Shown piece after piece: positions 8,987 through 17,629 of a stretch of DNA of 64,000 nucleotides. Made by a program: the position numbers and the translations under genes. Source of the stretch: QKTW01 sp052161885 (GTDB lineage: Bacteria > Bacteroidota > Bacteroidia > Chitinophagales > Chitinophagaceae). The stretch spans positions 434,001 to 498,000 of the forward strand of contig CP197396.1 in NCBI GenBank assembly GCA_052161885.1, in the 5' to 3' direction. The notes under the pieces were generated by a model. The model worked only from the letters and a program-made list of their open reading frames with translations, did not search any database and had not been told where the DNA came from. The number at the start of each line of letters is the position of its first letter. Position 1 is the stretch's first letter.

Positions 8987-11868
8987 TATTGACTCATTTT
9001 TGGAACAACTAATATTGCCGTAACCCCGGGTGCTCCGGTATTATTCCTGATATGGAAACTGCCTGTTCCTTTTTGTTTCTGTATCAGATCCATACGCTCC
9101 TGTATAATTGTAAGAGCATGATTGCCGGCAACTGTGAAATTGTGAGGGAGCCCACCGCCATTATCTGTTACGGTAATGGTAATGAAGTTCAGTTTCCCAG
9201 TAATGTATATAGTGATTTGTCCATCGGTCCGGTCTTTGGAAATTCCATGCTCAATTGCATTTTCAACCAGAGGTTGCACAAGGAGTGTAGGGATGAGGAC
9301 TGTTCTTACAGGAACGTCGTCTTCTATAGCGATTGTATATTTGAAGCAATAATCATACCGTTTTTGTTGGATATTAAGGTAGTTTTCAATAAATACAATT
9401 TCCTGTTCGAGCGTTGCATATTTATCCCGTATCTCATCCAGCAGGCTGCGCATCAGGGCCGAGAGATTGTCTACATAATCAAGTCCGCCCATTTTATCTC
9501 CTTTAATGAAATAGTGTTGGAGCGGTGTCAGTACATTAAACAGGAAATGAGGTTTCAGCTGCGCCAGCAGGCTTTGAGACTCCAGCTCATACAGTGCGAG
9601 TTGCTGGTTCATTTTATGTTCATTGCGTTGCTTTATTCTGTGAATAATAAGAAGGGAAGTGCCACCAAGGAGCGCTATTATCAGTAATGCTGTCAAAAAA
9701 CGGAATGCCGTTGTCTGCCACCACAATGGTAAAATGACCAGGACATATTTTTTAATTATCACCTTGTCGGTATAGGGCCAGGTGACCTTGTATTGTATCG
9801 TATAATTTCCCGGAGAAGGTTGCCGGATGCTTATGAGCGGATCTTTTTTGATGTTTGTCCACGGGTACAACTCTTCGCCATCTTTTAATATCCTGTAAGC
9901 GATATCTTTTTGTTCGGTGCTATGGTCCAGTATATCGAGGGTTAAAAAAACTACCAGTTTTTTGTGATAGTAGTACCGCATCATCGTGTCTCCCGGCAGG
10001 TAGTTGTGCAGTGAATTCAGAATGTAAATTTTTGTATCGGGCTCTTTCACCCGGGGCAGCAACTCTTCGGGTGAAAAATAGAAAATGCCCCTGTTGCCCG
10101 CAACGGCGATGTAATTGCTGTCTGGCACGAAATCACTGATATTAAACGGAATGGCGTACTCTTTGAAGTTTTTCTGAGCAATGTGCCGGAGGTTGTCGCC
10201 ACGTATGATCAGCAGGCCGTTTGCCGTACGTATATATATGAAGTCTTTAAAAGGCTTTATGTCAAAAGATGCTTCTGATGCGATTTGCAGGAGCTCTGTA
10301 CTATCATATGCTTTATCTGCGGGAAGGGAGTAGGCGCCTGTTGCTGTACAGAAGAAAAGACGGTTACCGATAAGCCTTACTTTGTTTATATATACATCCC
10401 TGAGATAGGGCAGTGCATGGTCATTGTAATACACGCCGGAAATTGTGCCGAGATACAAAGAACTGTCTGTTACTGGTTGAATCGTTACAATACGGGGAAG
10501 TGTATCTGTCGTATTGATATGGATCGTCCCGTCGGGCGTTATTTTCAAAAAGCCATTATATGTTGCAGCCCACAGGTTATCGCCCGATATACGCGCATCC
10601 CTGGAAAGATTATTATCAATTTTTTTAAACCTGTAATCGTCAGATGTTTTTGTTTTGCCGGCGCAAGATTTTAATAAGCAATTTGTGGTAAAGAGATATT
10701 TGTTTCCGCGGTAACTTATAAACACTTTTGGCGCCTGCTCTGCAATATTGTCAACATTCAGCGGGTAGCGTCTGTATTTTTTGCCTGGGCCGGATGCATC
10801 CAGCACTGCATTGTTATACCCGATGACCGTAGCAGGGCCGTCTTTTTCTATTAATGTAATATTATTGCTGAAAAGCCCCGAATGCTCATGATCATAATAA
10901 AGTGTACGCAATGAATTTTGCGGAAAGAAATAGACGCCATCCTTTTTAGTACTTATCCAGATATTGCCGCGGTAATCTCTGATCAGATCTGTAGGATGAA
11001 TGCCCTGCAGCAATCTGGTAACATGTTGTTGCGGTTTGGCGGCGGAAAAAAAATGTTCTATTCTTATTAGCCCTTCATGCTCTATACATGCAATATAGAG
11101 ATCATTGTCCACCTTCGCGTAAGCCATGATGCAGTCATTGATGCCGTAATCATCTCCGTCGAAGAATAGGGTTGCCTCATGGCCAGGGTTGCGTATGGCA
11201 ATCTTGTTGTATATCGTAATGCTGCTGTCTGTAGTCCTTATCAGGTATGGCCTCGTGCTCCATTGCTTATACAGGGTCTGGTAGGTGAATCCATACTTTT
11301 CAAGCGGAATATTGTAGTACCGGAATAATAAGGGAGCAAAGCTGTCTGCAGATAAAACCGCGTTTTCTCCCGGTATAATAGCCACAGACTTCATGTTGCT
11401 TTTTCCCAATATTAGAGTGTCATGTTGCTGCCATTGGAGTATGTATGGATTTTTAGAATGATTGTTCAGACCATAGATACTGTCTGTTTTTATTATGGTC
11501 TGCGTGTTCATGTCAATAGCTGTCGTAGTGGAAGGATAGGCAATCAGCCATAACTGGGCGTTTTTTACTCGGAACGCATTTATGAAATCCTCCTTTTTTC
11601 CTGTATTGACCAGTGTAAATTCTGTTCCGTTATATCGTACAAGTCCGTTATCAGTTGCCAGCCAGATATATCCGTAATCATCCTCAATGATCCTGTATAC
11701 AAGTCCGGAGGGCAGGCCGCTGTTATAAGAAGTGTAGTGCCTGTAGACGGTATTGGCCTGCAACGATAGCTGTGCATAAATGCTGTGCCGGCCCAGGGAC
11801 ATGCAGATGATCAGTATTACTCTGTGTATAAATTGTTTATGATGCAGATGGCCGTATGTTTTCTGCAA
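8986..11868 (-). CDS. LytS-type sensor histidine kinase with beta-propeller sensor
   Basis: 960 residues: signal peptide or N-terminal anchor (~1-35), then a long periplasmic region with two-component-regulator-propeller repeats (YGYIWLATDNGLVRYNGTEF early on, GNIWISTKKDGVYFF later) and a Y_Y_Y-like segment. A single membrane helix lies near residue 725 (FRFLTALLIIALLGGTSLLI). The cytoplasmic His_kinase domain has H774 in LKPHFLFN and an ATPase end with VENAIEHG and DNGGG. The kinase is expected to sense an extracellular or periplasmic cue and phosphorylate the LytTR regulator whose start codon overlaps its stop. A second pair of the same design lies at 44495-48178. Confidence 0.92.
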   Translation of the reverse strand: MQKTYGHLHHKQFIHRVILIICMSLGRHSIYAQLSLQANTVYRHYTSYNSGLPSGLVYRIIEDDYGYIWLATDNGLVRYNGTEFTLVNTGKKEDFINAFRVKNAQLWLIAYPSTTTAIDMNTQTIIKTDSIYGLNNHSKNPYILQWQQHDTLILGKSNMKSVAIIPGENAVLSADSFAPLLFRYYNIPLEKYGFTYQTLYKQWSTRPYLIRTTDSSITIYNKIAIRNPGHEATLFFDGDDYGINDCIMAYAKVDNDLYIACIEHEGLIRIEHFFSAAKPQQHVTRLLQGIHPTDLIRDYRGNIWISTKKDGVYFFPQNSLRTLYYDHEHSGLFSNNITLIEKDGPATVIGYNNAVLDASGPGKKYRRYPLNVDNIAEQAPKVFISYRGNKYLFTTNCLLKSCAGKTKTSDDYRFKKIDNNLSRDARISGDNLWAATYNGFLKITPDGTIHINTTDTLPRIVTIQPVTDSSLYLGTISGVYYNDHALPYLRDVYINKVRLIGNRLFFCTATGAYSLPADKAYDSTELLQIASEASFDIKPFKDFIYIRTANGLLIIRGDNLRHIAQKNFKEYAIPFNISDFVPDSNYIAVAGNRGIFYFSPEELLPRVKEPDTKIYILNSLHNYLPGDTMMRYYYHKKLVVFLTLDILDHSTEQKDIAYRILKDGEELYPWTNIKKDPLISIRQPSPGNYTIQYKVTWPYTDKVIIKKYVLVILPLWWQTTAFRFLTALLIIALLGGTSLLIIHRIKQRNEHKMNQQLALYELESQSLLAQLKPHFLFNVLTPLQHYFIKGDKMGGLDYVDNLSALMRSLLDEIRDKYATLEQEIVFIENYLNIQQKRYDYCFKYTIAIEDDVPVRTVLIPTLLVQPLVENAIEHGISKDRTDGQITIYITGKLNFITITVTDNGGGLPHNFTVAGNHALTIIQERMDLIQKQKGTGSFHIRNNTGAPGVTAILVVPKMSQ

Positions 11869-12077
11869 AGTAGTAAAATGTTGTGTTTTTCAATATGTGA
11901 ATGGCGCTTTGTTTCAGGGAAGATATAGATGCTGATCTGCATTCAAATTGTTATAAAAAAAATATAATACAGTTAAAAAACTTACTCTTACCGTTCAACA
12001 ACTTGTATATGAAAAAGTGAATATATGGCAAGGTGTTTGTCCTATATATTGATTATTAGTTTTTTAAGCTGTTTTCA

Positions 12078-14441
12078 ATGAAACGTACAAGAACATTTAC
12101 CCCGAAGGCGTACCTGGTTGCAATAACCACTCTGTCAGCATTTTCAGGTTTTGCACAGCAACGCATAAGCGACGGAACGGTCAACGCTCCTGTAAATCCC
12201 GCTGCAGTTCTGGAACTGCAAAGTACCGGTAAAGGATTTCTGCCCAGCAGGGTAGCACTTACCGATAAACTATTATGGACCCCTATGGCTGGCACTGCCA
12301 CAAAAGGGATGATAGTTTACAATACTACATCCGGAGGAGCAAACGGGCTCGATACCGGACTTGTAATATGGCAGGGACAGTGGAACCCGGTGGGCAGTAA
12401 GACCGGATGGAGTCTGACAGGTAATGCGGGAACCAACCCGCCGACGACCATCGGTACCGTTGCAGGTGCTGCCAATTTCTGGGGCACAACGGACGCAAAA
12501 AACCTGGCTGTAGGAACAAACGGTATCATCCGTGCGATCATCGACACTGTCGGAAACCTTGTGGGGGGAACTAATTCCCAACTGAATGCTACGGCAGGTA
12601 ATACTGATGGTAACAGCTTTGTATGGGGATTACAGAATATAGTAGGCGACGGATCGGGGAATGCGTCCTTTAACGCCATTTTTGGTGTGGCCAATAAATC
12701 GCTGGCCAATGGTACCGCTATTTTCGGCTCAGGTAACCTAGATAGTAATAACATAAGCGATGAAGGATATAACCTGATAAGCGGTTCACAGAACAGAATA
12801 TTAGTCACATCTGACATGGATGCTTCTGATAACAATAATGTATCCGGTAACGGAAATAAAATCATGGGCGGGTCAGGTAACATGCTTTCCGGTATCACAA
12901 ATACAATATATAACACGCGTTATAGCGCTGTATCCGGGTTCACCCATGTCGTAAATGCGTCACACGGAGCTGTTGTTGGCGGAGAAAGCAATTACCTGGA
13001 AAATGCGTTGGATGCCGCTGTGTTCGGGGCCAATCATGTGGATTCTGCCGGTCAGACATTACTTTCCGGCAATTCCAATATTGCCGGGCCTAATGGCGGA
13101 ATGAGTATAATGGGTGGTGAAAACAATATCCTGAATGCCGACCATGCTATGGTAATTGGCGTATCTAATAATGTTTCGGGACAACTTTCCATGGTGTCTG
13201 GTGGCGGTAATATAGTTACGGGTTCTGTTGTTAATGCAGCCGTGTCCGGAAATAATAATAATATTTCAGGCACCAGCCAGAATGTACTGGTGAGTGGCCG
13301 CTCAAATATTGTGAAAAATGTTCAGGAAGGTTTTGTAGTTGGTCTGAATAATAATACTAGCGCAAATTATACATTATCTGCAGGGGAAAAAGATACACTT
13401 ACTGCAACTGCAGATCATTCAGTTGTATTTGGTGCCAATAATAGTGTTTCGGGCAGTTATACGCTTGTTTCGGGTGCGAATAATAACGCCGGTTCGGGCA
13501 GTAATTATTCGGTGCTGTTTGGTAGTGGTAATCAGAACTTTGGTTTGTATAATCTTGCACAGGGACTTAATAATAAAATATTATCGAGTGCCACAACAAG
13601 TACCGCCCTTGGTATGAATAACTATGTGACCGGCAATAATTCATTTGCTGCAGGCACTTCCGATACGGCAAATGGTTACAGTTCTATGGTTTTAGGGTAT
13701 GGTTCCAGGGCTACAGGTCCTTATTCATTTGCTCAGGGTTATCATACTACTGCTACAGGATATGGATCGATAGCTTTGGGAGGGTATGTCAATTATACCA
13801 ATATTGCCAGCGGCTTGCTTTCATTTGTGGCGGGCGCCGGTAATACTGCATCAGGCTCTTTATCTACAGCTTTCGGTACCGGTTGTAATGTGTCTACCGG
13901 CAATTCCTATGCATTTGGTGATGGCATTACCATAAATGCAACTTCTGCCAATGGCAATTTTGCTACAGGTGTCGGCAATACGATTACCGGTTATGGACAT
14001 GCTGCTGCCTTTGGTTTTGGGAATACTGTTGGCGGCGATTGTGGCGCTGTTTTCGGAGCATTTAACCAGTCTTCATCTAATGGCGATTTTGTGGTAGGCG
14101 CCAGCAATGTGTTTAGAGCTGGTACAAGCAATGCTGCTATTCCTACAGATACACGTTTCCAGGTAGGCAACGGTTCCGCTTATAATGTTTATGCCAATGC
14201 GATGACAATACTGAAAAACGGTAATACAGCAATTGGTAATCATACTGTGAAGCCTGCCATCACTTTAGAAGTAAATGGTAAAGACGGTATGCTGGTGCCT
14301 GTAGGCGCCTCTGCCGATAGACCTGCAGCTCCCGCATTTGGTACGCTGCGTTATAACTCCGATCTGGGCCGCCCCGAGATGTATGTAAATGACCTCAATG
14401 GTGATGGTACGCAAGGTGATGCCGGCTGGCTCAAATTGTAA
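12078..14441 (+). CDS. Secreted YadA-head-like repeat protein
   Basis: 787 residues with a signal peptide ending near FAQ (residue ~27). A short N-terminal module common in Bacteroidota surface proteins follows (NPAAVLELQSTGKGFLPSR, GMIVYNTT). Residues ~190-700 are degenerate 13-16-residue repeats of the left-handed parallel beta-roll seen in YadA heads (SGANNNAGSGSNYSVLFG, AFGTGCNVSTGNSYAFG). The C-terminus repeats the VPVGASADRPAAPAFGTLRYNS module that often closes these proteins. No trimeric autotransporter membrane anchor and no clear T9SS sorting domain is seen, so the way it is held at the surface is unclear. It heads a run of three surface genes on this strand. An adhesin role is an inference from the fold. 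Confidence 0.8.
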   Translation: MKRTRTFTPKAYLVAITTLSAFSGFAQQRISDGTVNAPVNPAAVLELQSTGKGFLPSRVALTDKLLWTPMAGTATKGMIVYNTTSGGANGLDTGLVIWQGQWNPVGSKTGWSLTGNAGTNPPTTIGTVAGAANFWGTTDAKNLAVGTNGIIRAIIDTVGNLVGGTNSQLNATAGNTDGNSFVWGLQNIVGDGSGNASFNAIFGVANKSLANGTAIFGSGNLDSNNISDEGYNLISGSQNRILVTSDMDASDNNNVSGNGNKIMGGSGNMLSGITNTIYNTRYSAVSGFTHVVNASHGAVVGGESNYLENALDAAVFGANHVDSAGQTLLSGNSNIAGPNGGMSIMGGENNILNADHAMVIGVSNNVSGQLSMVSGGGNIVTGSVVNAAVSGNNNNISGTSQNVLVSGRSNIVKNVQEGFVVGLNNNTSANYTLSAGEKDTLTATADHSVVFGANNSVSGSYTLVSGANNNAGSGSNYSVLFGSGNQNFGLYNLAQGLNNKILSSATTSTALGMNNYVTGNNSFAAGTSDTANGYSSMVLGYGSRATGPYSFAQGYHTTATGYGSIALGGYVNYTNIASGLLSFVAGAGNTASGSLSTAFGTGCNVSTGNSYAFGDGITINATSANGNFATGVGNTITGYGHAAAFGFGNTVGGDCGAVFGAFNQSSSNGDFVVGASNVFRAGTSNAAIPTDTRFQVGNGSAYNVYANAMTILKNGNTAIGNHTVKPAITLEVNGKDGMLVPVGASADRPAAPAFGTLRYNSDLGRPEMYVNDLNGDGTQGDAGWLKL

Positions 14442-14481
14442 TTGTTTTTACTCAATTCCTTCAACGGTTAAAACATTTACA

Positions 14482-16266
14482 ATGAAAAACAGTATTCTCT
14501 TTATATTCCTTTTGATTTCCGCCGCTGGTACCTTCGCTCAGAGCGTTACAACGCGTGCGGGTGAGTATGATGCGGGAGGAGTAACGGAATATGCGCAGTA
14601 CCTGTATATAGGGGCAGGGGCGCATGTAACAATCCCATCCGGTCAGCAGTGGGTGATTGCGAGCCAGTATATTTTTATTGCACCCACAGCAGTAATAGAT
14701 GGCGGCGGGCAGATGATCATCGATGACCCGGGCAACTTCGGTACACTTGCCGAGAGCCGTCCCTGGGCAGGACAGCCTACCACCATCGATGGCGGCGGCA
14801 GCCGGCTGGTAGCCCCGGTGGTCAACCGCAATCCAAACAATATTATACTCGGTGCAGTAGACATCACACCTTCTTCGGGAGATATCACTACCGCCAATAC
14901 AGATCATACGCTCTATATAAGCACCGCCTTTACCTGGGCCACCACACATGGCAACGGCTCGGCCCTCAGCGGCAATGATGTGCTGCTGGGCAGTAACGAC
15001 TTTAAGTTTGCCACCGCCGCAACACAAACAGGATACACACCCGGTGCTTTTGCTGTGACCAATGGCAGCGGCCATGTGGTAAAAGAAAGCTACAGCGGCA
15101 GCTGGACCTTTCCGGTAGGTATTGCAGAAGGCGATTATACACCGGCGTCTGTGAGCAACAGCAGTGCCAACGGGGTACATGTGCTGGTGCAGAACTATGC
15201 CACCAGTGCATCTTCCGAAGGGGGCTATACCAAAGGTATGGACCGCACCTGGAACATTTATGGCGATGGCGCAGCCAGTGCGGCCATAACACTGGTGCAT
15301 AACAGTGTGACCAATGCAGCGGGGCCCGGTACCGATGGCAGCGCCTTTAACAATGCAGCAGCATTTGTTACCCGGCAGACAGCCTTAGGGTTATGGTCTG
15401 TAGGCACCACTTCAAATGGCGGCACGCCGGTAAGCAGCCATACGGCCACACTTACCATCCCGGCCACAGCAACAGATGTGACGGCCTATTTCTCCAAAAG
15501 CAGCGATGTGGTCAATTCCATCAGCGATATAATAGCCGTAAGCCCGGTGGTACTGCTGCAGGGGGCAATGAGCGGTACGGCAATGACAACAACACTCAAT
15601 ACCCTGGGCGTTATGCCTAAAAGCCAGCCTTATAATTATGCACCCTACAATTATGCCGGTGCAGAAAAGACAGATACCATACCTGCAGCAGTTACAGACT
15701 GGGTGCTGATAGAACTGCGCGATGCGGCCAACCCTGCCACCGTGGTGGCACGCAGGGCTGCTTTTGTTAAAAAAGACGGTCATGTGGTAGACCTGGATGG
15801 TGTTTCAGCCATAGGCTTCAGCGGGGTGGCTGCCGGCAACTATTTTGTAGCTGTGCGCCACCGCAACCACCTGGGCATCCGCACACCTTCTTCCCTGAAC
15901 CTTACGCTCAACGGAGCCCCGGTTGCCTATGATTTTACCACAGCGCAGGCAAAAGCCTACCAGAACGGAACCATCACCACCAATCCTGCTATGAAAGACC
16001 TCGGCAACGGGCTGTTTGCCATGTGGGGCGGTGATGCCAACAGCAACAGCAAAGTAAGCTACCAGGGCCTCAATAACGATTATAACTACCTGGCCAATAT
16101 TGTACTGGGCGGCAACCTGAGCACAACATTGAATAATGTATACAACAATGCCGATATGAATATGAACGGAAAGGTAAGCGCCCAGGGCCTTAACAACGAT
16201 TACAACTTCCTTACCGGCACCGTACTCAATAATGCGCTCACCATCATATTCTCCGCACATCTGTAA
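14482..16266 (+). CDS. Secreted protein with dockerin-like C-terminal repeats
   Basis: 594 residues from the ATG at 14482. A longer reading from 14389 would overlap the previous gene and bury the signal peptide (MKNSILFIFLLISAAGTFAQ), so it is rejected. The body contains a segment met in Bacteroidota surface proteins (FTWATTHGNGSALSGND, FPVG). The C-terminus carries two near-identical 17-18-residue repeats, GDANSNSKVSYQGLNNDY and DMNMNGKVSAQGLNNDY. They resemble calcium-binding dockerin or EF-hand-like loops, and they end ~15 residues before the stop. No enzyme domain is recognised. A structural or scaffold role is inferred only from the secretion signal, the repeat tail and the neighbours. 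Confidence 0.78.
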   Translation: MKNSILFIFLLISAAGTFAQSVTTRAGEYDAGGVTEYAQYLYIGAGAHVTIPSGQQWVIASQYIFIAPTAVIDGGGQMIIDDPGNFGTLAESRPWAGQPTTIDGGGSRLVAPVVNRNPNNIILGAVDITPSSGDITTANTDHTLYISTAFTWATTHGNGSALSGNDVLLGSNDFKFATAATQTGYTPGAFAVTNGSGHVVKESYSGSWTFPVGIAEGDYTPASVSNSSANGVHVLVQNYATSASSEGGYTKGMDRTWNIYGDGAASAAITLVHNSVTNAAGPGTDGSAFNNAAAFVTRQTALGLWSVGTTSNGGTPVSSHTATLTIPATATDVTAYFSKSSDVVNSISDIIAVSPVVLLQGAMSGTAMTTTLNTLGVMPKSQPYNYAPYNYAGAEKTDTIPAAVTDWVLIELRDAANPATVVARRAAFVKKDGHVVDLDGVSAIGFSGVAAGNYFVAVRHRNHLGIRTPSSLNLTLNGAPVAYDFTTAQAKAYQNGTITTNPAMKDLGNGLFAMWGGDANSNSKVSYQGLNNDYNYLANIVLGGNLSTTLNNVYNNADMNMNGKVSAQGLNNDYNFLTGTVLNNALTIIFSAHL

Positions 16267-16294
16267 TTATCCATTTTTTAAAAACCAACTTAAT

Positions 16295-17485
16295 ATGAAA
16301 AAAGTTTTATTGGCCTTACTGATCCTTTTTAAAATAAGCCCGGACCTTAATGCGCAGACAATAGCAGCAGGACAAATGGACTTTACCATAAAAGGCGGAC
16401 CGGGTGCCAACCAGGTACAGATATTTGCCAGGCCGGGCCAGGGGTTTACCGGTAAGTGGGGCCAGATAGAATTTGTATACGGCTACCAGACCTCGTGTCC
16501 TACGCAGGCACCTACGATGGGCTGGACCACCGACCCGGCGCTCAACAGCCTCTTTGGTGTGCCTTACACAGTGGTTACCGGTGCGGGTACCAGTACCAGC
16601 CCCACGGGTTATACTTACAATGTTACCTCGCTTCAGCTGGGTGCAGGATCTGTAAACAACACGATAGCCGCCAATACAGAAGTGCTGCTGGGCACGGTTA
16701 CCTTTACCGGCGGTGCTCCTTCATGTCCTATCGGGCTGATGGATTTTGCAGACGGGGGCAGCACCGGTACGGCCAATACATTTATTACGATAGGTGCCAC
16801 CGGCGATTACTGGTCGCCCACTTATGGCAACTCCACTTTTTACAATGGTGTGGCCGGTGGCAGCAATACGGCAGGGTCTACCGCCTCCACAACGGGTTCC
16901 AATGCCACCAGCAATCTGAACACCTATGCATGGACCAATATTTCGATAAAACTGCCGGTTACACTGGTGAGCTTTGAAGCCGGCGCACAAGGATGCACTG
17001 CAGCGCTCACATGGACAACGGCCAATGAGCAATACTTTGACCGTTTTGAAGTAGAGTACAGTGCAGACGCGGTAAGCTTTGCTAAAATAGGCAGTGTGAA
17101 GAGCGGGCATAATACCCTTGGGGGCACTTATTCATTCCGCTACGACCAGCCCTCGGGCAAAGGTGCGTACCGGCTGCGGATGGTGGACATAGACGGGTCA
17201 TCAAAGACCAGTGATGTGCGCAGTGTGCAGACCAACTGCAGCGGCAGCCAGCTGATCAGCGTTTATCCGAACCCGGCTACCGATAATGTATTTGTGAACG
17301 GGTTATCGGGCACAGAGCAGGTGAGTATCTATACTGAGCTTGGCCAGCAGGTAATAAGCAGGAAGGCGACGGGTGTGAAAGAACAGTTCAGCGTCGGGTC
17401 TTTTGCTCCCGGCATCTATAATGTGGTGATTACAGACCAGGCAGGCAACTATCTGACAGCTGTAAAAGTTATAAAAACAAACTAA
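16295..17485 (+). CDS. Secreted protein with type A T9SS sorting domain
   Basis: 396 residues from the ATG at 16295, which places MKKVLLALLILFKISPDLNAQ at the N-terminus as a signal peptide. The N-terminal ~210 residues are unassigned and rich in G, T and S. Residues ~225-310 (LPVTLVSFEA, TWTTANEQYFDRFEVEYS, YRLRMVDIDG) form the fibronectin-like segment that commonly precedes T9SS tails. The last ~75 residues (ISVYPNPATDNVFV, LGQQVISRK, GIYNVVI, KVIKTN) are a type A sorting domain. It lies 28 bp after the dockerin-like gene, so the two are probably co-transcribed. It should be exported and anchored at the cell surface; the ligand is unknown. Confidence 0.85.
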   Translation: MKKVLLALLILFKISPDLNAQTIAAGQMDFTIKGGPGANQVQIFARPGQGFTGKWGQIEFVYGYQTSCPTQAPTMGWTTDPALNSLFGVPYTVVTGAGTSTSPTGYTYNVTSLQLGAGSVNNTIAANTEVLLGTVTFTGGAPSCPIGLMDFADGGSTGTANTFITIGATGDYWSPTYGNSTFYNGVAGGSNTAGSTASTTGSNATSNLNTYAWTNISIKLPVTLVSFEAGAQGCTAALTWTTANEQYFDRFEVEYSADAVSFAKIGSVKSGHNTLGGTYSFRYDQPSGKGAYRLRMVDIDGSSKTSDVRSVQTNCSGSQLISVYPNPATDNVFVNGLSGTEQVSIYTELGQQVISRKATGVKEQFSVGSFAPGIYNVVITDQAGNYLTAVKVIKTN

Positions 17486-17582
17486 ACTTCTTTTTCGTAT
17501 GCAGACGTTTTCAATGACCGGAAATGGTACATACGCTGCAAAGTAGCTTTTCGTTTCGGGAGACTTTCTACAATCGTCTCCA

Positions 17583-17616
17583 AGGCCCGCCATCCTCTAT
17601 GGCGGGCCTATCTTTT
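17583..17616 (+). terminator. Intrinsic terminator of the surface-protein operon
   Basis: Perfect 11-bp GC-rich stem (17583-17593 with 17599-17609), 5-nt loop, then a T run. It lies between convergent genes; the left flank is not T-rich on the other strand, so it mainly serves the plus strand. Confidence 0.85.
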
Positions 17617-17629
17617 TGAAAAAAATTGA

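Noticed and set aside
12317..12916. 199-residue minus-strand ORF in the YadA-head-like gene
   Set aside because: Antisense shadow of the repeat-coding sequence, without start context or homology.
14389..14481. Earlier start for the dockerin-like protein gene
   Set aside because: Would overlap the previous gene and place the signal peptide internally.
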